A stretch of DNA of 64,000 nt from Flavobacterium sp. CFS9 (GTDB lineage: Bacteria > Bacteroidota > Bacteroidia > Flavobacteriales > Flavobacteriaceae), in the NCBI RefSeq assembly GCF_041154745.1, contig NZ_AP031573.1, forward strand, positions 3,782,001-3,846,000, written 5' to 3'. A program made the position numbers and the translations under genes. Of this stretch, positions 15,481 through 24,014 are shown piece after piece. Position 1 is the stretch's first letter. The number at the start of each line of letters is the position of its first letter. The notes below the pieces were generated by a model, which was not told the origin of the DNA, made no database searches, and saw nothing but the letters and a program-made list of their open reading frames with translations.

Positions 15481-17667
15481 ATGGAAATGGAACAGTTTTA
15501 TTACGACAACAAAATTGTTAAAAAGTTCATTTACGCCACTATCCTCTTTGGAGTAGTGGGGATGTTAGTAGGGCTTACCCTTGCGGTGATGTACCTTTTT
15601 CCCAACATAACAGATGGGATCTCCTGGCTTAGTTATGGCCGACTACGGCCTTTGCACACCAATGCAGTTATTTTTGCCTTCGTTGGGAATGCCTTTTTTG
15701 CAGGAATGTATTATTCGCTGCAGCGTTTGCTAAAAGCCAGAATGTTCAGCGACTTTTTAAGTAATCTGCACTTTTGGGGTTGGCAGCTTATCATTGTCGC
15801 CGCAGCAATTACCTTACCTTTAGGGTATACTTCTTCAAAAGAATATGCTGAATTAGAATGGCCAATAGATATTGCGATTGCGCTTATTTGGGTAGTAATG
15901 GGGATTAATATGATTGGTACCATGCTGCGTCGTAGAGAACGTCATTTATATGTAGCTATTTGGTTTTATCTGGCGACATTTGTAACCGTAGCAGTGCTGC
16001 ACATTTTTAACAATATTGAGATTCCGGTTTCAGGTTTAAAAAGCTACTCTGTTTACGCGGGGGTTCAGGATGCTTTAGTTCAGTGGTGGTATGGCCACAA
16101 TGCGGTTGCATTTTTCCTTACAACGCCGTTTTTAGGACTGATGTATTACTTTGTTCCTAAAGTAGCCAATCGTCCGGTATACTCTTATAGATTGTCAATT
16201 ATCCATTTCTGGTCACTGATTTTTATTTATATCTGGGCAGGACCACACCACTTATTGTATTCTGCTTTACCAAACTGGGCACAAAATTTAGGAGTTGCAT
16301 TTTCAGTAATGCTTATTGCACCATCCTGGGGAGGTATGATCAATGGATTATTGACATTGAGAGGAGCGTGGGACAAAGTTCGTGAAGAACCGGTTTTAAA
16401 ATTCTTTGTAGTAGCCATTACAGGTTACGGAATGGCCACTTTTGAAGGCCCAATGCTTTCTTTAAAAAATGTAAATGCTATTGCGCACTATACAGACTGG
16501 ATCGTTGCGCACGTTCACGTAGGAGCTTTGGCCTGGAACGGATTCATGTCATTCGGTATTATTTACTGGCTGATCCCGAGAATGACAAAAAGTAATTTGT
16601 TTTCTAAAAAACTAGCCAATTTCCATTTCTGGATCGGAACACTGGGGATTATTTTATATGCTTTACCAATGTACGTGGCCGGCTTTCTTCAGGCATCAAT
16701 GTGGAAACAGTTTAATCCTGACGGTACTTTGACTTACGGAAACTTCCTTGAAACCGTAACGCAGATTATGCCAATGTACTGGATGAGAGCCATTGGAGGT
16801 ACCTTATACTTAGTAGGTATGCTGACGTTAGTGTATAACATCATCATGACAGTTAAAGCAGGAGATACAATTGAAGATGAATTAGCTCAGGCTCCAGCCT
16901 TACAAAGAATCAGCAGTGGAAGACTTAATGGAGAGAAATTCCATACCTGGTTGGAGAGAAAACCAATTCAGTTAACCATTCTGGCTACGATTGCTATTTT
17001 AATTGGAGGTATCATTCAGATTGTACCCACTATTATGGTAAAATCTAATATTCCGACGATCTCTAGTGTGAAACCTTATACACCTTTAGAACTTGAAGGA
17101 CGTGATTTATATATCAGAGAAGGTTGTGTGGGATGTCATTCTCAGTCTGTTCGTCCTTTCAGAAGTGAAGTAGAGCGTTACGGACCACAATCAAAAGCAG
17201 GAGAGTTTGTATACGATCATCCATTTTTATGGGGTTCAAAACGTACAGGTCCTGATTTGTTGAGAGTAGGTGGAAAATATAATGACAACTGGCATTTCAA
17301 TCACTTTTGGAATCCTCAAAGTACTTCGGCAGGTTCTATTATGCCGGGTTACAAATGGCTTTTTGATAATGAAGCGATGGATGTTTCTCTGACGCAGAAG
17401 AAAATGCAAGCAATGGTTTCGCTTGGTGTTCCTTATACGGAGGAAGAAATTAAAAATGCTCCTCAAACATTAAGAACACAGGCAATGGCGATTGAAAAAA
17501 GTCTGGAAAATGACCCTGATTATGTAAAAAGTTATGAGGACAGTAAGAAAAAAGCAATGGCAAAAGGTGAAAAATTTGTTCCGATGAACGAGAGAGAAAT
17601 TGTCGCTTTAATTGCTTACATACAAAGACTTGGAACGGATATAAAAGTAAAACAACCTTCTAAATAA
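15481..17667 (+). CDS. ccoNO: Fused cbb3-type cytochrome c oxidase subunits I and II (CcoN-CcoO)
   Basis: A 728-residue fusion, the normal arrangement in Bacteroidota. Residues about 1-480 are CcoN: twelve or so membrane helices with haem/CuB histidines in RLRPLHTNAVIFAF, WWYGHNAVAFFLTTPF, WAGPHHLLYSALPNW and HYTDWIVAHVHVGAL. Residues about 500-728 are CcoO: a membrane anchor (IQLTILATIAILIGGIIQIVP) and one c-type haem site CVGCH (C549, C552, H553) followed by SQSVRPFRSEVERYGPQSKAGE. It reduces oxygen to water with high affinity and pumps protons in the inner membrane. It is tightly spaced in the operon (2 bases after ccoS, 7 before ccoQ). An internal Met at residue 3 is an equally possible start. 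Confidence 0.97.
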   Translation: MEMEQFYYDNKIVKKFIYATILFGVVGMLVGLTLAVMYLFPNITDGISWLSYGRLRPLHTNAVIFAFVGNAFFAGMYYSLQRLLKARMFSDFLSNLHFWGWQLIIVAAAITLPLGYTSSKEYAELEWPIDIAIALIWVVMGINMIGTMLRRRERHLYVAIWFYLATFVTVAVLHIFNNIEIPVSGLKSYSVYAGVQDALVQWWYGHNAVAFFLTTPFLGLMYYFVPKVANRPVYSYRLSIIHFWSLIFIYIWAGPHHLLYSALPNWAQNLGVAFSVMLIAPSWGGMINGLLTLRGAWDKVREEPVLKFFVVAITGYGMATFEGPMLSLKNVNAIAHYTDWIVAHVHVGALAWNGFMSFGIIYWLIPRMTKSNLFSKKLANFHFWIGTLGIILYALPMYVAGFLQASMWKQFNPDGTLTYGNFLETVTQIMPMYWMRAIGGTLYLVGMLTLVYNIIMTVKAGDTIEDELAQAPALQRISSGRLNGEKFHTWLERKPIQLTILATIAILIGGIIQIVPTIMVKSNIPTISSVKPYTPLELEGRDLYIREGCVGCHSQSVRPFRSEVERYGPQSKAGEFVYDHPFLWGSKRTGPDLLRVGGKYNDNWHFNHFWNPQSTSAGSIMPGYKWLFDNEAMDVSLTQKKMQAMVSLGVPYTEEEIKNAPQTLRTQAMAIEKSLENDPDYVKSYEDSKKKAMAKGEKFVPMNEREIVALIAYIQRLGTDIKVKQPSK

Positions 17668-17674
17668 CAGCATC

Positions 17675-17869
17675 ATGTTTGAACAAATAAAACACAATAT
17701 GGAGAACATCTCGGGTATAGAAATTTACCCGATACTTTCTCTGCTGATTTTCTTTTTCTTCTTTGTAGGTCTGGGATTCTGGGTATTCTCTTATAGAAAA
17801 GAAAAAATTGAGGAGATGAGTGCAATCCCTTTAGATGAAGGACTTATTATAATTTCAAAAGATAAATAA
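17675..17869 (+). CDS. ccoQ: CcoQ/FixQ-like small subunit
   Basis: A 64-residue protein with one membrane helix (YPILSLLIFFFFFVGLGFWVFSYRKEKIEEM), then Pro-Leu-Asp-Glu-Gly, the usual end pattern of FixQ-type proteins. Its position between ccoNO and ccoP is the expected one. In other bacteria CcoQ stabilises the CcoP association with the core. Similarity for such short proteins is weak, so context carries part of the call. Confidence 0.8.
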   Translation: MFEQIKHNMENISGIEIYPILSLLIFFFFFVGLGFWVFSYRKEKIEEMSAIPLDEGLIIISKDK

Positions 17870-17871
17870 AA

Positions 17872-18813
17872 ATGAAAAGATTTTTCCCAGTATATGTAAG
17901 AGTGCCATTGATTTTTTTCATTGTCTTTGCTCTCATGGAATATTTTATAGATTCAGGCGACAGACCGGCTTTTATCAAATATCCGATGGTTTCCGTTTTT
18001 CTCTTTGTTTTTCTGTTTATTCTGATTGCAATTGAAATAACACTGAATGCCGTTAATAGGGTAATGTACGAATTAATGTCACCGGAAGAAAAAGCAAAAG
18101 CTGATCATGAAAAGAGTTTAAGCCTGACCGAAAGTACCTGGTACAAAGAGTTGATGCATAGACTAACTCAAACAGAACCCATTGAAAAAGAAGGTGAGTT
18201 GTTGATGGATCATAATTATGACGGCATCAAAGAGTTGGATAATAACTTACCACCCTGGTGGGTATACCTCTTCTACATCTGTATCATTTTTGGTGTAATC
18301 TATGTGGCCCGTTACGATGTTTTTGGTGGTGATGATCAGGAAACAGAGCTTAGAAAAGAAATGGCTCAGGCTAAGATTGATGTGGAGGAGTATCTGAAAA
18401 CGGCTCCTGATTTGATGGATGAAAAAACAGTTGTCTTATTGACAGATGATGCCAGTTTAGCTGCCGGTAAAGAGATCTTCATGACCAATTGTGCAGCCTG
18501 TCACAGAGCAGACGGTGGTGGACAAATTGGACCAAACCTGACCGATGATCACTGGATTTTAGGTGGTGGGATTAAAGAAATCTTCCATACCATTACGAAC
18601 GGAGGACGTGACGGAAAAGGAATGGTGTCCTGGAAAACCAACGGGATGAAGCCAAAGGAAATTCAAAAAGTAGCAAGTTACATTTTGTCTTTGCAAGGCA
18701 GTGATCCAAAAGATCCAAAAGAACCGGAAGGAGAAGTTTGGGTAGACCAAAGCACCCCTAAAAAAGGCGACACAGCAGATAAAACAAAAGATAGTACAGA
18801 AGTTAAAAAATAA
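17872..18813 (+). CDS. ccoP: cbb3-type cytochrome c oxidase subunit III with a single c-haem
   Basis: A 313-residue membrane-anchored cytochrome c. Two N-terminal membrane helices (residues about 5-55) precede the CcoP N-terminal domain, ELDNNLPPWWVYLFYICIIFGVIYVARYDVFG, which contains a third helix. The periplasmic part has one CxxCH (NCAACHRADGGGQIGPNLTDDHWI) and a distal haem ligand region in GKGMVSWKTNGMKPKEIQKVASYIL. Proteobacterial CcoP has two haem sites; a single site is what I expect in Bacteroidota. The C-terminus is a Lys/Asp/Pro-rich tail of about 40 residues. The protein feeds electrons to CcoO. Confidence 0.94.
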   Translation: MKRFFPVYVRVPLIFFIVFALMEYFIDSGDRPAFIKYPMVSVFLFVFLFILIAIEITLNAVNRVMYELMSPEEKAKADHEKSLSLTESTWYKELMHRLTQTEPIEKEGELLMDHNYDGIKELDNNLPPWWVYLFYICIIFGVIYVARYDVFGGDDQETELRKEMAQAKIDVEEYLKTAPDLMDEKTVVLLTDDASLAAGKEIFMTNCAACHRADGGGQIGPNLTDDHWILGGGIKEIFHTITNGGRDGKGMVSWKTNGMKPKEIQKVASYILSLQGSDPKDPKEPEGEVWVDQSTPKKGDTADKTKDSTEVKK

Positions 18814-18820
18814 TACCACC

Positions 18821-20239
18821 ATGTCAAATTTACCAGACGAAGCTTTTAGAGATACCATTGGAACTATTGATGAAGGCGGTAAGAGGAAGTTTATTTTTCC
18901 TAAAAAGCCTTCTGGTAAATTCTACGAATACCGAAAGATCGTTAGTTATGTTTTGCTGGCCATTTTAATTGCGAATCCGTTTATAAAAATAAATGGAAAC
19001 CAGTTTATGATGTTCAACATTATCGAACGACGTTTCAATATATTCGGATTTCCATTCTGGCCACAGGATTTTTATCTCTTCGTGATCTCAATGTTGGTGG
19101 GTGTTGTATTCATCATCTTGTTTACAGTCGTTTTTGGAAGAATTTTTTGCGGATGGATTTGTCCACAGACTATTTTTCTCGAGATGGTTTTCAGACGAAT
19201 CGAATATTGGATCGATGGAGATCGCGGTGCACAAGTGCGACTCGCAAAACAAGAATGGAACGCGGAGAAAATTCGTAAAAGAGTCATTAAATGGACTCTC
19301 TTTTTCCTGATTTCTTTCGGAATTGCCAATGTGTTTTTAGCCTATCTGGTAGGAAGTGACGAACTTTTTCTGATGGTAGAACAGGGGCCCATTCAGCAAG
19401 CCAGTAATTTTATCGCCTTGCTTATTTTTACAGGAGTCTTCTATTTTGTGTTTGTCTGGTTCCGCGAGCAGGTTTGTATTATTGCCTGTCCTTACGGGCG
19501 TTTGCAGGGAGTATTGCTGGATAATAAGTCAATCAATGTGGCGTATGATTTTGTGCGTGGAGAAAAAGAGGAAGGCCGAGCTAAATTCAGTAAAAAAGAA
19601 GACAGAGCCTTAACCGGAAAAGGAGATTGTATCGATTGTCATCAATGCGTACACGTTTGCCCAATGGGGATTGACATTAGAAACGGAACACAGCTCGAAT
19701 GTACAAACTGTACAGCCTGTATTGATGAATGTGATTCCATCATGGAAAATGTTGGTTTGCCTAAAGGACTTATTCGCTACGCATCCGAAGACGAGATCGA
19801 GAAAAAAGCACCTTTTAAGTTCACCACAAGGATGAAAGGGTATACAGCCGTTTTGTTTATTCTGTTGAGTGTATTTGTTGGAATGTTGTTTTTAAGAACC
19901 GATGTTCAGGCGATTATTCTGCGTTTACCAGGGCAGCTTTTTCAGCACAAAGGAGATAAAATCAGTAATGTGTATACCTATAAAATTGTCAATAAAACGA
20001 TGAAGGATTATGAGGACATTCATTTTGAGTTAATCGATCAAAAAGGTGAAATTAAAAATGTGGGGAAAACGCATTTTAAAGTAGTTAAAGAAGGTATTTC
20101 TCAAGGAACATTGTTCATAGAAATTGAAGAAGTACTTCTGGAAAGCGATAAAACAAAAGTTAAAATAGGGGTTTATAATGGCAAAGAATTGCTGGAAACC
20201 ACTACGACTAATTTTTTGGGTCCGCGAAGTTTTAATTAA
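18821..20239 (+). CDS. ccoG: Cytochrome c oxidase accessory protein CcoG (ferredoxin-like, RdxA/FixG)
   Basis: A 472-residue membrane iron-sulfur protein. About five membrane helices surround CGWICPQTIF and CIIACPYGRLQG; the loop with CIDCHQCVHVCPMGID and CTNCTACIDECDSIM binds two 4Fe-4S clusters. The C-terminal 110 residues form an Ig-like periplasmic domain (ISNVYTYKIVNKTMKDYEDIHFEL) found in this family. CcoG has been shown elsewhere to act as a Cu2+ reductase for cbb3 assembly. It lies in the operon 7 bases after ccoP. Confidence 0.95.
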   Translation: MSNLPDEAFRDTIGTIDEGGKRKFIFPKKPSGKFYEYRKIVSYVLLAILIANPFIKINGNQFMMFNIIERRFNIFGFPFWPQDFYLFVISMLVGVVFIILFTVVFGRIFCGWICPQTIFLEMVFRRIEYWIDGDRGAQVRLAKQEWNAEKIRKRVIKWTLFFLISFGIANVFLAYLVGSDELFLMVEQGPIQQASNFIALLIFTGVFYFVFVWFREQVCIIACPYGRLQGVLLDNKSINVAYDFVRGEKEEGRAKFSKKEDRALTGKGDCIDCHQCVHVCPMGIDIRNGTQLECTNCTACIDECDSIMENVGLPKGLIRYASEDEIEKKAPFKFTTRMKGYTAVLFILLSVFVGMLFLRTDVQAIILRLPGQLFQHKGDKISNVYTYKIVNKTMKDYEDIHFELIDQKGEIKNVGKTHFKVVKEGISQGTLFIEIEEVLLESDKTKVKIGVYNGKELLETTTTNFLGPRSFN

Positions 20240-20251
20240 AAGTATACGATC

Positions 20252-20701
20252 ATGAAAATAAATTGGGGTACCGGAATTGTCATTGCATTTGCATTGTTTA
20301 TGAGTTTCATTTTATATTTCGTTTTTGAAGTACAATCGAATAGTAAATACGACAATGATTTGGTTGTTGAAGAATACTATAAGCATGATTCACATTTTCA
20401 GGAAGAAATGGCACGTATTCAAAATGCTCAGGATTTACAGCAAAAACCTTCAATTGCTTATCACGAAGATGGAGTGAAAATAGTTTTTCCTGCCGTTTTC
20501 GAAAATGATAAGGTAAAAGGTAACGTATTGTTGTACCGTCCGTCAAATAAGAAATTTGATTTTAATACCCAGATTGCTTTAACAAACTCAGCGTTGTTAA
20601 TTCCGAAAAACAAACTAGTAAAAGGACGTTGGGATGTCAATATGGAATGGCAGTACGGAGGAAAAAAGTACCTGTCTAAGGAGGTAATATATGTAAATTA
20701 A
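20252..20701 (+). CDS. ccoH: FixH/CcoH family protein
   Basis: A 149-residue protein with one N-terminal membrane helix (GTGIVIAFALFMSFILYFVFEV) and a periplasmic domain with YYKHDSHFQEEM and a terminal KGRWDVNMEWQYGGKKYLSKEVIYV. This is the FixH/CcoH pattern; the protein assists cbb3 assembly. Last gene of the operon, followed by a hairpin terminator at 20712-20753. Confidence 0.93.
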   Translation: MKINWGTGIVIAFALFMSFILYFVFEVQSNSKYDNDLVVEEYYKHDSHFQEEMARIQNAQDLQQKPSIAYHEDGVKIVFPAVFENDKVKGNVLLYRPSNKKFDFNTQIALTNSALLIPKNKLVKGRWDVNMEWQYGGKKYLSKEVIYVN

Positions 20702-20711
20702 TATTTTAGAG

Positions 20712-20753
20712 ACCAATCCATTGAAAAGATTTTCTTTTAATGGATTGGTTTTT
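20712..20753 (+). terminator. Terminator of the cco operon
   Basis: 11-bp perfect stem (20712-20722 with 20739-20749), a smaller inner hairpin, and a T-run. Confidence 0.88.
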
Positions 20754-20809
20754 ATTCGAACAGCTTTTTACTTATCAGTTAAAGTAGGCTGTATCAAAAA
20801 ACAAAGAAG

Positions 20810-21511
20810 ATGTTGTATTCCGCTTTCATATTTGGATTAATCAGTAGTTTACACTGTATTGGAATGTGTGGTCCAATTGCCATGATGCTGCCCGTCGACC
20901 GACAAAATGAAGCAAAAAAGGTAACTCAGATCATTACCTATCATTTAGGCCGATTGACTGCATATGCAACCATTGGGCTTATTTTTGGTTTATTAGGGAG
21001 AGGATTCTTCTTAGCTGGACTTCAGCAAAAAATGTCTATTTTTATTGGTTTGGCGATGATAGTCATTGTTCTAATTCCTGAAAAGGTTTTTTCTAAATAC
21101 AACTTTTCCAAACCGGTCTATAAAATGATCTCCCGGGTAAAATCTAGCTTGGGGAATCAATTTAAAGACAGAAGCTACAAATCTCTCTTTACAATCGGAT
21201 TGTTGAATGGCTTCTTGCCTTGCGGAATGGTTTATGTAGCCTTATTTGGAGCTATAGCCATGCAAAGCGCCAGTTTAGGAGTGCTGTACATGCTCTTGTT
21301 CGGTGTAGGAACTATACCGCTAATGACCGTCGTAGTATATGTTAACTCACTAATCAAACTTCCCTTCCGAAATAAGATTCAGAAAGCAATTCCTTATGTT
21401 GCTGTTATTATCGGAGTATTATTTATCCTGAGAGGATTAGGTCTTGGAATTCCTTACATTTCTCCATCTAATATGAGTTTGTTTGTTCAGTCGACTCCAA
21501 ACTGTCATTAA
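20810..21511 (+). CDS. SafE/TauE-like (UreH-domain) membrane protein linked to cbb3 genes
   Basis: A 233-residue inner-membrane protein with six or so helices. Two cysteine motifs stand out: SLHCIGMCGPIA near the start and GFLPCGMVYVALFGA in the middle, the pattern of the UreH-like/DsbD-related transmembrane family usually labelled sulfite exporter TauE/SafE. In Bacteroidota it commonly follows ccoG-ccoH, so a role in metal or thiol handling during oxidase assembly is more likely than sulfite export; that is inference from context and the membrane Cys pairs. It is separated from ccoH by a terminator, and I see no palindromic operator of its own. Confidence 0.85.
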   Translation: MLYSAFIFGLISSLHCIGMCGPIAMMLPVDRQNEAKKVTQIITYHLGRLTAYATIGLIFGLLGRGFFLAGLQQKMSIFIGLAMIVIVLIPEKVFSKYNFSKPVYKMISRVKSSLGNQFKDRSYKSLFTIGLLNGFLPCGMVYVALFGAIAMQSASLGVLYMLLFGVGTIPLMTVVVYVNSLIKLPFRNKIQKAIPYVAVIIGVLFILRGLGLGIPYISPSNMSLFVQSTPNCH

Positions 21512-21535
21512 ACAGGAATCATGCGGAAATTGCTT

Positions 21536-21626
21536 TTGCCCTTTCAGGGCAATACTCGCGTTTAATTTAGTTCATAGTGCAGCGCACTATGAGTTAGATT
21601 ATGATATAGAATTGCCCTGAAAGGGC
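21536..21626. repeat. REP-like nested palindromes
   Basis: TTGCCCTTTCAGGGCAA (21536-21552) and its partner TTGCCCTGAAAGGGC (21612-21626) flank a third hairpin, CATAGTGC (21573-21580) with GCACTATG (21584-21591). The composite resembles a small extragenic palindromic element between the SafE-like gene and hemN, which converge. It may also end transcription. Confidence 0.6.
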
Positions 21627-21803
21627 TGGAGCCTCTAGGAATTATATTGATTTAAATAACAACCATACAATTTTTAGAGGATTTCATAGAAAATGGGATA
21701 TTTTTTGTCAAGATTGAGTTTTTACTCTTTCAGAGCATAAACAATTATCCTGATCATTTGTAGTACTCCAGAAATGTTATCGTAAAAGCTTTTTCAGAGT
21801 AAT

Positions 21804-23168
21804 CTAAACCGTCATAGAAAACAGGTTTGTTTCCGGAGATTTTCTTTTTAAATGCAGATCAAAGGCCATACAAATGTTACGTACAAAAGGTCTTCCTGCT
21901 TCGGTAATTGTAATTTTATTTTCTTCAATTACAACTAATTGATCGTTTTCCATTTCTTTTAAATCGGATAGAACTATTGGGATTTCTTTGAAACATAAAG
22001 ACTCATCACTCCAGGAAGTTTCAAATTCACAAGTTAAATTTAAAATGTGTTTTCGGATGATGAGATCTTCCTCATCGAGAATATGACCTTTCACTACCGG
22101 TAATTGGTCTGATTCCAACATTTGGTAATATTCCTCTATAGTTTTGGTATTTTGTGCAAAACTATACCAGCTATCGCTAATGGAAGAAACCCCTAAACCT
22201 ATCATAAGCTGTGTTTTTGAGGCGCTGTAACCCATAAAGTTTCGGTGTAGCTCTTTATTTTGCGCTGCCTTGTATAAACTGTCAGAGGCAAAGGCAAAAT
22301 GATCCATTCCAATTTCATGATAACCATTTTGTCCCAGCAATTGTTTGCCGACTTCATATAGTTTTCTTTTCTCGGCATCTTTCGGAATGTTTTCTTCATT
22401 AAATCCACGCTGGCCATTGCCTTTGATCCAGGGCACATGAGCATAACTGTAAAATGCCAGACGATCCGGTTTTAATGAGTTCGTTTTTTCAACAGTATCA
22501 ATAACATTTTCGATCGTTTGAAAAGGCAGACCAAATATAATGTCATGACCGATAGAAGTATATCCTATTTCTTTGGCCCAAAAGGTAACTTTGGCTACAT
22601 TATGAAAAGGCTGAATCCTGTGAATTGCTTTTTGAACCTTTTCGGCATAATCCTGAACACCAAAACTTACCCTGCGAAAACCTAAATGGTATAAGCTTTT
22701 AAGCTGTTCGTAAGTAGTGTTGTTTGGATGGCCTTCAAAACTAAATTCGTGGTTTTCGGCTTTGTGGGCATTTTTAAAAATACCATTGATAAGCTGTTCC
22801 AAATTGTTTACAGAAAAGAAAGTTGGAGTTCCGCCACCTAAATGGATCTCTTTTATAATTGGCTTTTCCGGAAGTAAATTGCAATAGAGGTTCCATTCTT
22901 TCAGAAGCGCTTTTATATAAGTTTCTTCAACATTGTGATTTTTAGTAATTCGTTTGTTACAACCGCAAAAGGTACATAAACTTTCACAGAATGGCAGGTG
23001 AATATACAAACTGATTCCGTTTTGCGAATTGCTCTCTGAAAAAGCCCTTTGGAATGATGCAATCCATTTCTGTTCATTAAAATTAGTTTCATTCCAATAA
23101 GGAACCGTAGGATAACTGGTATATCTTGGACCGGGAACGTTGTATTTCTGTGTTAATGAAATTTTCAT
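21804..23168 (-). CDS. hemN: Oxygen-independent coproporphyrinogen III oxidase
   Basis: A 454-residue radical-SAM enzyme that decarboxylates coproporphyrinogen III to protoporphyrinogen IX without oxygen, supplying haem under low oxygen. The start MKISLTQKYNVPGPRYTSYPTVP is the classic HemN N-terminus. The cluster motif is HLPFCESLCTFCGC (C61, C65, C68 and C70). IHLGGGTPTFFS and SFGVQDYAEKVQKAIHRIQP are also diagnostic. A longer frame from a TTG at 23225 would begin inside the predicted operator and upstream of the -7 box, so it is rejected. Proximity to the cco genes and the shared operator type make it part of the microaerobic block. Confidence 0.96.
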   Translation of the reverse strand: MKISLTQKYNVPGPRYTSYPTVPYWNETNFNEQKWIASFQRAFSESNSQNGISLYIHLPFCESLCTFCGCNKRITKNHNVEETYIKALLKEWNLYCNLLPEKPIIKEIHLGGGTPTFFSVNNLEQLINGIFKNAHKAENHEFSFEGHPNNTTYEQLKSLYHLGFRRVSFGVQDYAEKVQKAIHRIQPFHNVAKVTFWAKEIGYTSIGHDIIFGLPFQTIENVIDTVEKTNSLKPDRLAFYSYAHVPWIKGNGQRGFNEENIPKDAEKRKLYEVGKQLLGQNGYHEIGMDHFAFASDSLYKAAQNKELHRNFMGYSASKTQLMIGLGVSSISDSWYSFAQNTKTIEEYYQMLESDQLPVVKGHILDEEDLIIRKHILNLTCEFETSWSDESLCFKEIPIVLSDLKEMENDQLVVIEENKITITEAGRPFVRNICMAFDLHLKRKSPETNLFSMTV

Positions 23169-23188
23169 AAAAGAGGATTTTGGATCCT

Positions 23189-23196
23189 CAAAATTA
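23189..23196 (-). promoter_or_regulatory. Predicted -7 box of hemN
   Basis: The minus strand reads TAATTTTG, identical to the cco operon box, 20 bases before the hemN ATG. Confidence 0.65.
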
Positions 23197-23218
23197 GAGC
23201 ACTGTTGCCGAAAATAAA

Positions 23219-23232
23219 ATGACAAATATCAT
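23219..23232 (-). promoter_or_regulatory. Predicted FNR-type operator of hemN
   Basis: On the minus strand ATGATATTTGTCAT, of form ATGA-N6-TCAT. Centre 23225.5 is 36.5 bases upstream of the G of the -7 box, the same geometry as at ccoS. Confidence 0.7.
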
Positions 23233-23237
23233 GTAAA

Positions 23238-23411
23238 AAAAAGAGACTCAAAATGGGCTACGATGTGGACATAAGTATAGAAAGTAACACGAATTGCACT
23301 AATTGTCACCAATTTGTTAGTGAAATTAATTTCACTAACATGGTTCTAATAAAATTTGTGCAAATTCGTGGAATTTGTGTTCACATGGTAGCCCATTTTG
23401 AGCCTCTTTTT
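23238..23411. repeat. 174-bp inverted-repeat element (MITE-like or long hairpin)
   Basis: The 30-base ends (23238-23267 and 23382-23411) are inverted copies differing at 2 positions. Inside are further imperfect inverted segments and a perfect 22-base palindrome at 23317-23338 (half-site TTAGTGAAATT). It has no coding capacity. It lies between the stop of the 23433 gene and the hemN operator. Confidence 0.75.
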
Positions 23412-23432
23412 ACTGAATTAAATAACTAACAT

Positions 23433-23903
23433 TTAAATAGAATCCTGAATGATTTTAAGCCATTTTTTTGCAAATATATGATCCTGATAAGCGCTTATTT
23501 GTTTGATTCGGTCATCGTCAAAATCATAGAAAGCAATTGTATTTTTTTTAGAAGTTTCTTTGTCCAGAAATTCAAAATCGATTTTTAGTATCGTATCCGA
23601 GTTTCCGTCGGTTGTTAGTACCAATTTGCAGGAAGAGACATTTTTCAAATCAACATAAGTAGATTCTTCCTGATTGGGATTGAAATTCATCAGTATGAAT
23701 TTTTTATTCTTTTGATCAATCGTCAGTGTTTTATTGCTTTGAGATTCGGTCAGATCAAAGTCTTCCGGATGTGTCGGATTGAATCTCTTTTTGATGTTTA
23801 GGATTTTAGATTTGTTTGCAGCGTTTGAACGTGCTGAAAAATAAACAGGAATGGCTACTATGATGGCGATCACAATACCAATTATGGTTACACTTGTTTC
23901 CAT
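23433..23903 (-). CDS. Hypothetical membrane-anchored protein
   Basis: A 156-residue protein I do not recognise. One N-terminal membrane helix (VTIIGIVIAIIVAIPVYF) is followed by a soluble, beta-strand-rich domain with many Asp/Asn/Lys residues (YVDLKNVSSCKLVLTTDG, ILKIDFEFLDKET, IAFYDFDDDRIKQI). The layout suggests a PH-like or stress-domain fold facing the cytoplasm, but this is a guess. It appears to be a single gene; the 174-bp inverted repeat lies just beyond its stop. Confidence 0.75.
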   Translation of the reverse strand: METSVTIIGIVIAIIVAIPVYFSARSNAANKSKILNIKKRFNPTHPEDFDLTESQSNKTLTIDQKNKKFILMNFNPNQEESTYVDLKNVSSCKLVLTTDGNSDTILKIDFEFLDKETSKKNTIAFYDFDDDRIKQISAYQDHIFAKKWLKIIQDSI

Positions 23904-24014
23904 TTGTATTAAAATTTGATAAATTGATATGAAATAGTAAACAGTTTTCAGATTGAAAACGGCTTAATAATTGGGAAAAGAAAGATCTTCTCGACTAAAA
24001 AATCATAAAGTAAT

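Noticed and set aside
17872..18813. Single haem site in CcoP seen as a damaged gene
   Set aside because: The gene is complete with normal N-terminal domain and operon place; a single c-haem CcoP and fused ccoNO are the usual form in Bacteroidota.
23169..23225. Longer N-terminus for hemN from TTG 23225
   Set aside because: It begins within the palindromic operator and before the -7 box; HemN proteins start close to the MKISLTQKYN position.
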